A DNA stretch of 64,000 nucleotides from assembly GCF_002078875.1 (NCBI RefSeq), contig NC_034414.1, positions 18,143,883 to 18,207,882 of the forward strand. Reading direction: 5' to 3'. The translations under genes were made by a program, and so were the position numbers. The notes beneath the pieces were generated by a model. The model was not told where the DNA came from, searched no databases, and saw only the letters and a program-made list of their open reading frames with translations. Each line of letters starts with the position of its first letter. Positions within the stretch are counted from its first letter, which is position 1. Shown in pieces: positions 39,096-51,000 of this stretch. The DNA comes from Numida meleagris (Eukaryota > Chordata > Aves > Galliformes > Numididae).

Positions 39096-39637
39096 GGTTG
39101 CTCTGAAAGTACTGCCTCCCATTTATCTCCATGGAAATTACAACAGATACAAGAGCACAACAATACTATTTGATACAGCGAATTCTCAACTACAAAACAA
39201 TGTTTTTCAACATAGTCACCACCATTATCTGCATTGTGTGGATGACCTGATCGAGATGCTCTTCATTTCCTGGTGTAACAGCTGTGCATGGCTGTCTGGA
39301 ACATGGCTTGTCTTTCGTGTCATTGTTGACACTGTTGAAACACATCACCCACCACCTCACTGCACTCACATTCACTGTTTAGTCTCCATGAACATTGATA
39401 AATGTCAATGGGTGCAATTCTTTCTGCATGGAGGAATTCAACTCCACACCTTAGCTTTATACACACTTCCATGTCAGACATCATTTTGTCAGACTGCCCC
39501 TCTGCTGCCATCTGTCACACAGCAACAAATGTAACGGAATATCAGTCGGAAGGTTCTCTGCTGCCATACCAACAACATACACCTCTGATGTCATGGGCCA
39601 ACATAATAAAATAGGAGGCATTACTTTTGGAGCAGCC
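39096..39637 (-). mobile_element. Galluhop-type mariner element, internally deleted (about 542 bp)
   Basis: The left end reads ggttgctctgaaagtactgc and the right end, reverse-complemented, ggctgctccaaaagtaatgc. These are diverged inverted repeats of the mariner that is common in galliform genomes. A TA target dinucleotide is present at 39094-39095 but lost on the other side. On the minus strand the start of a transposase is readable across two frames: CGVEFLHAERIAP near 39450 and, after a frameshift near 39375, DTKDKPCSRQPCTAVTPGNE and HLDQVIHT. Near 39215 the frame jumps to a remnant of the transposase C-terminal end (NGGDYVEK-like in another frame), next to the left inverted repeat. The catalytic core with the DDD triad is missing, so the copy is a non-autonomous deletion derivative; full-length elements are about 1.2-1.3 kb from memory. 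Confidence 0.85.
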
Positions 39638-40269
39638 CTCAGTTTCAGAGCTGTGTTCACTGCAGAGGCTCTATCAGTGAAAAGCTTCCTAGGTATGATG
39701 ACTTAGTTACATAAACCATAAACTGTCGTTGTTTTCTTTTCCTTTGACATGCAGCAAGACACAGATTAAAAAGACAGACAAAATTACTTATCACAGAAAA
39801 AGCACGCACATGGAGGTTTTGTCAGCATTTCGATAGTGGCCAAAGTCAGTGAACTGCACTTTGTCTTGTCTTTTATGTAAGTACAAGGGTGAGTCATGCA
39901 AGACTAAAATAAACACTGTTTTAGAGGCAGTTGTACTAATAATAGCTGCTACGTCTTTACAGAGTCTTCCCCACTTGAATCTATTCTATTACTAATACAG
40001 TAGTATGGACCACAATACACTCATAGCTGAATTTTACTTCAGTGATTTGTTTTCATGTTGACATCAAAGACAATAAATCACACTAGACAGTGGGGCACAG
40101 GAATTTAAAAAATGTGCTATCACAGAAACATTTATACTAGCCATTAATCCTGCATGACAGTTAGTGATACCAGAAGGAAGCTAGATTTCTGACTGCAATA
40201 ATAATCTAGAAAACAGAAACAGTACCTACTCCTAAAACATAAATCATATCTGTGAACCACTCTATACAA

Positions 40270-40386
40270 AGGGAGGATATCTGAGCTCCTGTCTGAGGCT
40301 GGATGGTGCTTTGAGCAACCTGATCTAGGGAAAGACTAAATTCAGGGGTCCCTACCAACTACAACCATTCTAAAATTCTATGATTT
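40270..40386 (+). mobile_element. CR1 LINE 3' fragment, short and diverged
   Basis: The segment GAGGCTGGATGGTGCTTTGAGCAACCTGATCTAG and the end CCATTCTAAAATTCTATGATTT identify the last 115 bp of a CR1 copy. Divergence is higher than in the neighbours, which suggests an older insertion. Confidence 0.85.
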
Positions 40387-41449
40387 GCAACATATGAATC
40401 CCATAATAAGCACATGAATTATACTTGGAGAAAACTTAAACCATGTCATGTCTTATCTGGCATCTCCAAATGTTTTTTCATAAGACAAATTCAGATATTA
40501 AATGTATGTAGAGTGCAGAATACCACACAGGTGACACTAAGTATAAAACCTTTCTTAGCACAACAAAGCTCAATAAATAAAGTGAAAGGAAAACCTCCCT
40601 GAGCTACAACTGGATCATGAAAAACTACTCATGCTTGCCCCAACAAGCAAGCTCTTCCTGCTTGGATGTACATTAGACACTTGTATTGCATTTATGTTTA
40701 TTTGGATTTAAACAGATAGTTTTCAAATGCTGTCAATCTCTCCATCTCAAAAATACACTCACTGTTCCCTCATCCTAGGAGTTAACACAACAGCTAAATA
40801 ATTGACCTGATATTTTAGTGCTTATCCTCAAGACAGCCTTTCCATTATTTGATCAGGAATCACTTTTTCTGGGATTGATCAGCCTTCTAGACAGTGAAGC
40901 CATATCCTAGTTAGAATCTACCTCTGAATTAGAGTAGTTTTATTTAAACATAGCCAGAATTAAAACATTTTTAATCCATATTTTATAGCTGCTCAAGGGG
41001 GAAAAACATTTTGGGGAAAAACATTTTGCAGAAAAGCAAGAAAATGCCCCACAGGTTCAACACAACTGATCTTTCATTACAAACCTCAAACCTCAAAGGG
41101 TGCTGTCAAGTCACTGAATTTTGCCCTTCAAAACTGACAGACTGGTTATTATAAGAGTAGCATTGTCAATAGCTTTGTCTGAGATTTGAATACTTCATTT
41201 AGCTTTTAATTTTCTCTCTGAATATCTTTTAATTATGTAGCCAAACTTGGAAAAGTAAATTAACAAAAGATTCTTTCAAGGAGCTCATAGTCTCTGTCAT
41301 ACTATGAGGACATGCCGTTTGGCTTTATCAGAGACACTAAAACAACTCAATCTTGTTTGTTGTGCACTTCTGAACTACTTCTGGCAGAGTGGCATTGAGA
41401 CTAGAAAATGAATTGTCCTGGCAGCATGAGCAATTTCTTTCTATCCTTC

Positions 41450-41465
41450 AAATAAATAAATAAAT
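41450..41465. repeat. (AAAT)4 microsatellite
   Basis: Four AAAT units next to TATGTATACG. Nothing else of note. Confidence 0.85.
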
Positions 41466-43711
41466 ATGTATACGAAAACTTGGAATACTTTCCCACCCAC
41501 ACTAATTGTTCTACACAAGCAAGAAACACAACCTAGAAAGCATCAGGCATGTTTTTTGCTTGCCGTGTGCCTTTTCCATAAAAATGTTAATCTCAGCACA
41601 TACTGAAGGAAAGGAGAGTATGCACCTTTTAAAGGTGAAGAACTGTGCATTCCATATAGCTGTAAAGGTTGATTTTTATCTCTCCATCTATCTTTCATTT
41701 CACTGAAACCTTGAAATCGAGCATGGTTGTAAAATTCTCCTTCCTTGGTTTTAACATAATGTAGAAACTTCTTCCAAAACAGTCATCCACTCAGAGAATT
41801 GGGAGAAGAGGACTTAGCATATTTTTCCTCAAAAAGCATAAGCAAAACATTTTGGTAGATTACAGTAAGAGTGAAAGGAGAATTTCCTTACAAAACTATA
41901 GGATCCAACAACAGTGTCTGGTATAAACTTCCAGAATCACTTAATCATCTTCTAAACAACAACTAAGGTGAAAGACAGCTGCCCTGAGTATTCATATTGG
42001 ATACTAAACTGAAATATTCTCCTAAATTAATGTACTAATTTAATGAATTAATTTAATGAAATAAGTGCTGGAAACCATGATGCAAGCTGTCCAGTAAGAC
42101 GCAGAAGATCTGGAAAGAATAGGCAGGATTGCTGTAGTAGGAAGCTGAAGGTCTTCCCTCAAGTCGAGACACTAGTATGGGAAAGATCCAGAAATTGAGA
42201 CCAGAAGAGACAGTGGAAACACAAAGAAAAGAAAAGGAAGAGGAAAATGGGAGTTAGAGAACAGAGAGCTGTGAATGGTGTTTCACGAAGGAGACTCATA
42301 GAGCAAAGGGAAATCTGTAGTAGGCTGTAGACCTACTGAGGGCACGAAATACCTCGCCAAAAATTAGGATTTTTCTTCATATCACCTGCCAGTACGTCTT
42401 CAATGCAAAAACATTAGCTAAAGAAAACTACTGCACAAGCTAAAAGAAAAAAAATTGCCAGAGAAAAGTGTTTTTACAATTGTGTAAACTTCTCTGTGAA
42501 TCTCTGTCATTCTTTAACACAGTTTCACCCAGTAACAACAGGTAAATATGTATCTCTAATAGTCATGAAAACAATACTCACAAAGCTAAGAGTTTGCACT
42601 GATACACATCTTGGAGTAGAGAAGAATCTAGTCTCTTTCATGCAAATTGAGTATAGCGCTGCAGCAAAAACATCCTAAAATACAAATTCTTTGGAACATA
42701 AATAAAATTCGGATTGTCAGACAGCAGAGAGTATAATTTGTAACACAGACTTGTGCCTCCTTCTCTCGTCCTTTAAGACCGATGATAATTGACCTCTTTT
42801 CCAACTCTTCTCTGTAAGATCAGACAGAAGTGAATAACGTAGAAGAGAACAGTAAAGTACTATGCCTCACTAACAACAAAGAAGCTGTAGAAATAGATAC
42901 ATTTTCTCTTCTCAGCAATGACTTTTTTTTTTTTACGGTAAGTTTCATCAAATACATCCCTTTTCCTCCAGTCTCTGATAAGCTGATAATCTAATGAAAG
43001 CTACAACATTTCTAAATTTCTGTAATTCTTTTTTTTCCTATCACTGACCCAACAATAAAATGTTCTGACATTTTACAGTGGCCTTTGACGAAGGCACAAA
43101 TCATCTATAATCAATTTCAGCATCTATCTCTGCAGCATCCAGACAATTACTTCATAGGTTTTGTAGCTAAAGAACTATTAGGATACATGTCATCCATGAA
43201 AAAAAAAACAAAAAACAAAACCCTGAAGTGTCTATTTGGAATTTGGTTAGTACTTGGCTCTGAAAGATGAAAAATTGGGGTGGGAACACTCTCTCCACAA
43301 GTAGCAGTTCTCAGCTTTCACTACACTATCAGATGTTTATTATCTAGGTCCTAAAACTGGAAGCAGCTTCAGACAAGCTGTGATAATGAAGGGTTCAGTG
43401 TAGACCAGGTGCAGTCCTAGCACTTGGGCAATGAACATACATGTTAAGCTCGAGCTGCTGTACCATCATTGCTCCGTTGCTCCCATCGTCTATAACATAA
43501 ATCTCAATGGTATCTCACTTGTGTGTTTACTTGCATACACAGACATACACAAATGCATATATGTATGCGTATGTGTAACAGCTGCCAATAGCATGAACAG
43601 TTGCGGCAGATAAAACTCAACTGCTAATTCAAGAGACATGACAAGGGTACAAATACACCCGCCTGACCTACCTGACTTGTGACAAAGTACATTGTGATAT
43701 CCTTTGCAGTA

Positions 43712-44003
43712 CCAATGAGCAGCTGAAGGAGCTGGGATTGTTTAGTCTGAAGAAGAGGAGCCTCAGGGGTGACTTTATCACTCCCTACAACTACCTGAAG
43801 GGAGGCTGTGGTGAGGTGGGGGTTGGCCTCTTCTCCCATGTAACTAGCAACAGGACTAGAGGGAACGGCCTCAAGTTACACCAGGGAAGATTCCGGTTGG
43901 ATGTTAAGAAATAGTTCTCCAAGAGAGTGGTCAGGCACTGGAACGGGCTGCCCAGAGAGGTGGTGGAGTCACCATCCCTGGAGGCGTTCAAGAACAATTC
44001 AAG
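43712..44003 (+). mobile_element. CR1 LINE fragment missing its 3' end
   Basis: It reads GAGCAGCTGAAGGAGCTGGG, AGGAGCCTCAGGGGTGACTT, GGAACGGCCTCAAGTTACAC, GGCACTGGAACGGGCTGCCC, then stops at GGAGGCGTTCAAGAACAATTC without the usual 3' tail. CR1 copies normally lose the 5' end and keep the 3' end, so a later deletion or rearrangement is likely. It faces the minus-strand CR1 at 44212-44440 about 200 bp away. Confidence 0.9.
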
Positions 44004-44211
44004 ATTTTCAATTTCAGGAGTCTGGGCAGTTTTGAAAACCAGGCCCTTAATGTATATATCAACTGGCCTTCTTATACATTACTGGATAAATAAAAATGTT
44101 ATTTCTCAATACTGAAAAGGAATCAGGAGAGCAAAAATATAACAATCTCTACTTAAAGGAGTAATGAAGTGGTTTAGAGAAAAAGCCTGCCCAGTATACT
44201 TGAATCATTAT

Positions 44212-44440
44212 CATAGAATCACCAAGGTTGGAAGAGACCTCCAAGATCATTCTGTCCAACCGTCCACCTACCACCAATATTTCCCCAATAAACCACGCCC
44301 CTTAGTACAACATCTAAATGTTTCTTGAACACTTCCAGGGACAGTGACTCAACCACCTCCCTAGGCAGTCTGTTCCAGTGCATAACCACTCTTTCAGAGA
44401 AGAAATGTTTCCTAATATCCAGCTATTTCCCATCTTCCCA
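44212..44440 (-). mobile_element. CR1 LINE 3' fragment, inverted relative to its neighbour
   Basis: The plus strand begins TCATAGAATCACCAAGGTTGG followed by AGAGACCTCCAAGATCATTC, the reverse complement of a CR1 3' end, and ends in CAGAGAAGAAATGTTTCCTAATATCC. Its inner 110 bp are homologous to the 3' part of the plus-strand CR1 at 43.9-44.0 kb, giving an inverted repeat. Confidence 0.93.
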
Positions 44441-47329
44441 GTTGAGAACTTCTGAGAAGTAATATTTTCAATGAATGTAAACATAAGACCCCTTTTTTTG
44501 TGTGTGTTACGTGCTAAAAAAATTAAAAAGGTATTGATGTGTCACAACAACTAATGGGAAATATTTCTTCTGTGCAGTGTGGCACAGTGAGAAGCAGAAA
44601 CATCAGGCTGACTGATAGGAAGCCAAACAAGTTTGTACATGAAGTCCAATTAGGGAGACATACAATGCCTGCCTCCTTAAGACAGCACTGTATGGCAAAG
44701 CCTCACCTTTCTGTTACTTTATCTGTAAAGTGAGAAAGCATTCAGTGCCCTTTTCAAGTGTTTTGGAATCAACAGCTGGAAAGCAAGGAGATCAAGATCT
44801 CCAATAAATACATTTGCGCAATTTGAAATCTAAAACCAAATAATCTGTATTAATTCATTTTTCTTCAGAAAAATGACTGCCTAACATAAATTTACAGATG
44901 CTAAAAACTTCTGTGCTGAACTAATGTTGCTAGCAGTAAAATTTTGCATGGCTGGACAGGAATGTTTTAGAAGCTAAATCAGGATCTGAGGAGTGCAAAC
45001 GAAAAAATGCGAGGTGTACAACAGGCACCACATAATGAAAGAAGCAGGCTCAGAAAAAAAATTAAGAAAAGAGAATAAATGTATTGCACAGTTTCTTGCA
45101 GAATACTAAGTAATAATTTATAATTGCTTTGAACTTATTACTAAATAAAAATAACAATGGAAAAATAAACAAATGTAACATAGAAACTATAGTGAAATGA
45201 AAATTAAATTTTTTTTGAATGAAGGCAATGAATACTCAATAACAGTTAAATAATTGAAAAGTAAAAAATTACTCATAAAATTACTTCTTTATGATTGCAA
45301 TGATATAGCTATACGCAAAAACAACAAATACAGCTAGAATTGTTGTAGGTCACTAACTAAAACAGTACAGCCTTAATTTGTCCACTACAAACAACCCTGC
45401 ACTCACTTTCCTGGTATGACTGTAATTGATCAGAGCAAATAATCCAGCTGGTGTATACCGATCATACATTTTTAATTCTACTTCCACGTTTCCTTGTGTT
45501 GAAAAGATATGCTTTGCTTGCTCACAGTTTCTCCCAGTGTACATTTCTCACAGTATACATTTGTATCTCCTTTAAAAAACTTGCCATTCTTTATTGATAT
45601 AAATACATGTAATTAATATATTTATATAAAATACATCTTAACATTCCAATCTGATGCCTGCAATATTTATTAATTATTCTTTTGTTAATCTGTTTGCAGT
45701 CAAGTTAAAACTGATTTTAAAAGCCTTAAGCAACTACTTATTAGTTACTGCTGTCAGCAAATAAATCCTCTGCATAATCCTTTTTGATGTTAACTTAGAG
45801 AAAGAATATCAAGTAGCAAAAAAGGCAATAAAATAGAAGTGCAGATCTTTCTTACAATCTGCTGACATTTCCTTTTGTAATGATCAGAATCTGGGTATGG
45901 AATGACAGTGCAACACCTCACCATTTACAATTTTCCAAGATGACCTTTAATGCCAGGCAGGCAGAAATATCCAGAAGCTTGTGGAGCTACAATCCACACC
46001 CACAAAGGTAAAGATACCTCAGCTTCCTTTCAAATGCATAATAAGTTAAGGGCATAAACCTCTGTGCAGCTATGCTTATGTACTGAAATCACTCTTCATA
46101 TGAGGAAATATGTTGGTTTGATCAGATATACTTTAAAAAGTGGCCATCACTCAAGTCACACGTACTATAATAAACCAGGCCCAAGGAGGAGTCCCATTTG
46201 ACATTGCTACAGTTATGCTGGCAGCACAATTTTTGAAAAGAAATGCTGGAAGTAGCAAATTTGAGGGAGAAAACAGAGTTTATTCATAACAGGGAAGATG
46301 TCAGCATAAGAGCTGGCATGCAGAAGCACAGATGGTCACTAGAGAAAAGAACAAAAGGGGCTGAGAAAAAGTGAAGGTTGTAGAAAATAAAGCAGAAAGA
46401 TTATGGACAGATCTATGTATCTGTTGAAGTGACACAGGATTTCTGCTCCTCCTTCCTTGGACAGCAGATTACCACTGCGCTCCTAAAGAAAGTGTCAAAA
46501 AATGATTGTGTACACAGAAATTTATTAGTGAAATGGAAAGCAAAGAAACAGATGACTTTTGGAAAGAGATAAGGCAAGAACTATAAAGTTTGGCTACCTG
46601 TTTAGGCCTACAAAATAAGCAAAGCAAAGTAAGTTATTAGGCTTCTGAAAGTTGAAATAACAGAAAAACAACTTCAGAACATTTGGAGGTGACAAAGATG
46701 AAGAGGTTGGTAAGATGGACATCACGTGTAAATGAACAAAGTTATCACAGCAAAAATATTGAGGCCATGTCGAATTACTAAAAGAAATTTGACAACAAAT
46801 ACATCGGTTTGCAGTAGGTAGATTCTTTCATCTTCCCAAGCAAAGATTTGATCTAAATGACAAAGACAAAACTAAATGCTATTGTTGAATAGCAGAATGT
46901 AAATTACTTTAGGGATGGTAATGAAGGAAAATATAAACACCAGATGACAACACTAGCATATCCTGAAACTTAAGGGATTCAAGCAATAAGAATCCCTTCT
47001 TTTGTTTATACTGATTTTTTTCACTGAATAAATTAATTGTTTAACACAAGAAATCAATCTAACTTTAGCATCCAAGCAACAAAAGCTAAAAAAGTTCACG
47101 TGAAATAATTAGAGGTGTAATATTGCCCTGGTTGAGTTTGTGATCTTGAGGAATATGGGCCCAGCAAAGAGCAGAGTCAGGTCCCTGAACTTCAGGAGAG
47201 AGAACTTCAGGCTTCAGGTTTAAGGAATTACTGGATGATATTCCCTAGGAAACTATCCTTAGGGATACAGGAACAGAACATAGCTGGCAGCTTCTTTAGG
47301 ACACCTTTGTGAGAGAAGGTGATCTTTAA

Positions 47330-48038
47330 AAGGCCCAAAAATGAGGCTGCAAGTGAACCTAATGAGGTTCAACAAAGCCAAGTGCAAGGCAATCCCAGAT
47401 ACATCTACAGACTGGGAGAAGAACTTGAGAGCAGCCTTGTGGAGGAGGACTTAAGGGGCCCTGATGGACGAAAAGTTGAACATGAGCCAGTAGCATACTC
47501 TTGCAGCTCAGAAGGCTAGCAGTATTCTGGGCTGCATCAAAAGAGGGGTGGCCAGCAGGGTGAGGGAGATGATTATCCCCCTCTACTCTGCCCTGGAGTA
47601 CTGTGTGCAGGCCTGAGGCTCCCAGCACAAGAAGAATGCAAAGCTGTTGGAGCAGGTCCAGAGGAGGGCCATGAAGATGGATCAGAGGGCTGGAACACCT
47701 CTCCTATGAGGAAAGGTTGAGGGAGCTGGGCTTGTTTAGCTTGGGAAGGCTTCGGGGAGGGCTCACTGCAGCCTTCCAGTACTTGAGCTTAAAAACAGGA
47801 GAGGGGGCTGACTTTTTACATGGGAACAAAATGATAGGATAAGTGGGAATGGCTTTAAATTAAAAGAGAGGAGATTTAGATTATATATTAGGAAGAAACT
47901 CTACTCAGTGAGGTGCAGGAAAAAGGCTGCCCTGGGCAGTGCAATCTAGTGGTTGGCCATGGCAGGGTGTTTGGAACTAGATGATCTTTAAGGTCCTTTC
48001 CAACCTAAGCCATTCTATGATATGATTCTATGATATTA
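47330..48038 (+). mobile_element. CR1 LINE fragment, longest copy in the window (about 700 bp)
   Basis: It starts near AATGAGGTTCAACAAAGCCAAGTGCAAGG, passes through GGGCTGCATCAAAAGAGGGG, CTCTACTCTGCCCTGGAGTA and GAGGAAAGGTTGAGGGAGCTGGGC, and ends CCAACCTAAGCCATTCTATG followed by two ATTCTATGAT-type repeats. It includes the end of ORF2 (with stops and frameshifts) and the 3' untranslated region. It is antisense to SHANK2. Confidence 0.95.
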
Positions 48039-51000
48039 GTTGCTCAAAGTCTAGTGAATGGAACACATTTCAAACTGCATTCGATTATTAAAAGGAATAT
48101 ATTATGCTTTTGCCAAGACATAGGTTGAGTTAAAATACTGCTGAGCTGCAAAGTAATGATTTAGTAGTATTTTTCCAGGAACTCAGCACTATGCTATAGA
48201 ATTCCCTCCAAAAGGCACTAACTCACTGATAGCAACAGCAGAATTTTTAAGTTATATCCAGTTCAGATACATTTAAGGTTGAGGAATTTTGGATTCTTGC
48301 TAATCTGCTTACGCATTCTATATAATGTTATGGTTTGGAATATATTTGTAGATGAGAATGTTTAAGGTCATGATGTTGAACAGAATAGAAAGGTGCTATT
48401 CCTATAAAAAGTAAGTAAATTGGATTTTTTTGTTCAGAATTAACCTCTGTTGAAAATGCCAGACCCTATAATTATCCACGTGTCTTCCTTTTAAAGAAAA
48501 AACACTGTGGGCATAAATTTCTATTGCTAACACTGCAGATAAATTTTGGAAGAAGGGATATTGATATCAGCTTACACCACTAAGCCCTGCATCACTTGCA
48601 TAGATCTTTTCTGTCAGCACAACTACCCCAGCTTTGCTTTAACAAAAATCATTTCCCTCCCTCCTCTCCAAAATGGCAAAACCAGATGGAATGACCAAAG
48701 CCATTCTGAGGTACAATCCAATTAAAAAACTTTATCTCCCAAATTCAACAATATTCTGCTATTAATAATCTTATCAATATAGTTATAGGATAATTTATAT
48801 TTCAAATTTGCTTGTACGTAAACAAGACCGGAAGGTGAGTTTCTTCTTTCTTGAAAACGTACATATTTTCAATTGTATAAATTGAAGCTCTATTCAAAGC
48901 ACTGAAGATCATTTTATCTCTTATTTTCCAGACCCAGTACATATCACGTTACTGTATCTGACCACTAGAGCCTGTTAGTTGAGATGAAGACAGAGATTAA
49001 GTTTATTAATAAGGCCTGGTGCACAAAACTAGTTTTCATAGTTAGTTTCTCTACCTAAAAAAGAAGTTCTAATAATTTCTGTTACTATCGATACTAATAA
49101 AAACTTGAATATATTTGAATTCTGCTTACATTGTGTTTGAAGAAAACACAAGAGAATCAATTTATATTCTTAAGGCTTCCTAATGACCACCTGAGCTGGA
49201 AATCACTACGTCAGAGATACTGCAATAATACACCTGGGGCTCTGTTTCCCTTTCCAAATTACCTCTCAAGAAACAGTAATTAATATTCCTGTTGCTTGTA
49301 TTGTGATCTGCATTACAAAGGAATTGAAGTATTATGTTTCATATTGAGATTTTTTTTTGTCTGGCAACTGGTGATTCAGTTGTCTACCAGACTGTGTCAA
49401 ATACTTAAAAAGCATCTAGAGTTTGGAATAAACAAAAAATATCCTTGTCCTATTTCCTGCAAAACTATGAACTTTAAAGATGGCACAGATCCTTGTATCA
49501 CAACAGCACTGACAAATTAAGCATTTCACTCCTGTTCTCAAAGTTGCTTCTCTCCATAACTTGCTCTCATTCCAAATTTTCTGGTCAACAGGAGCAAATC
49601 ATGGTAAATTTCTGAAAATTAGTGATAAAAATACCTCAAACAGCACATCGGAATATCAGCTATCATTTAAAATCTTCTAATGTAATTGCAATATCGTTAA
49701 AAATAAATTTCGTTATCTTTATTACACCTGAAATCATTAAATTGTCTGAAGATCATTTTAAGTTAAATTGAAGAAAGTGATAGGAATCACTTCCTCTTGA
49801 CAAATCCACAGAAATGGGAAAAGCCCCACTATATGTCTCAACCACAGAGATTTTCTTAATGGGGAACACTTAGCTGTCTGATTCCTATGAGTAGAAGCAA
49901 GTCAACTTTCTTTCCTAGAAGGAAACTTCACATCCATTGTTTATTGGTTAAAATTAATGTTGTATGCTATTGATTTATAAACAAAGATGTTACAAACGTT
50001 AAGAAAAATATATATAATCCACTTAAATAAATCCTGAGGTCACTTGCTTAAGGGCTGATGATTCTTGGGGACTAATTTAGCCTGATACGAACAAGCAAGC
50101 CAGTTTGTGAGCAGTTTTCCCTGGGTGGTTTGTATCTGATGGGTGGAGAAGAGCTCCAGGACTCCTGAAACAATTCACTGAACACATCTAGGAGGAGACT
50201 AACCACTGCATGATATTGTATGATGCTCTTCATGGCTCTAATTTCTAAATCTTGATGCTGTGACATGAATTTGATATCATTTTATGACTGCCAAACAATC
50301 TTGATTGCTAATTTCTTAATCAGGATATATAAATGCAGCAGTTAGAGACCTGCAACAGGATGGATCTCCAGGAAGAGAAATTTACACAGGATGCAGTGGC
50401 AAGACTGCATCCGACATACAGCCTTGCTGAGTTTACCAATTCAGGCATTGCTACATCTCACTTCAATTAGTGCTTTAACTTCAGAATAGGTATAACCAGG
50501 GATTACTCATCTGATGCAGGACGTTTTTGTTTTATGACAAGAGACAGAGAACACAGTCAAGCATCAACCATTTTCAGTGGCTCAGTTAGAATTAAGTTTA
50601 GAGGGACAGCTAACGATTGTGATTAAACTCATTAGACTGCATCTCCTGTTTACAGGCTCAAAATATGTATCAGGAACATTACATCTAATCTGCTAGCATC
50701 TATGATAAGACATTGATTTAGATTTTTACAAATAGATCAAGACTCAAAGAAAATCTAGTACCAAGTGAGTTACTCAAGGTTTTAACACCAAAACAGTGTA
50801 GTTAAGGCATAGTAGCTTAAACATCATGGAGACGACGACTTCACTGAAATATATTTGAACTTTTTTTTTTTTTATGAAGTCAGCATTTAACCTTGGTTTG
50901 CAATGTTAAGTCAAAGTTAATCCTGTACTTAAAGCTGTAAAGAGAGCACGTGCTATGCTAATAGTGTTCTGAAATGGCCAAAACCAAATAACGCAGGTAT

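Noticed and set aside
39238..39534. 98-codon plus-strand open frame
   Set aside because: It is the opposite strand of the Galluhop mariner transposase remnant.
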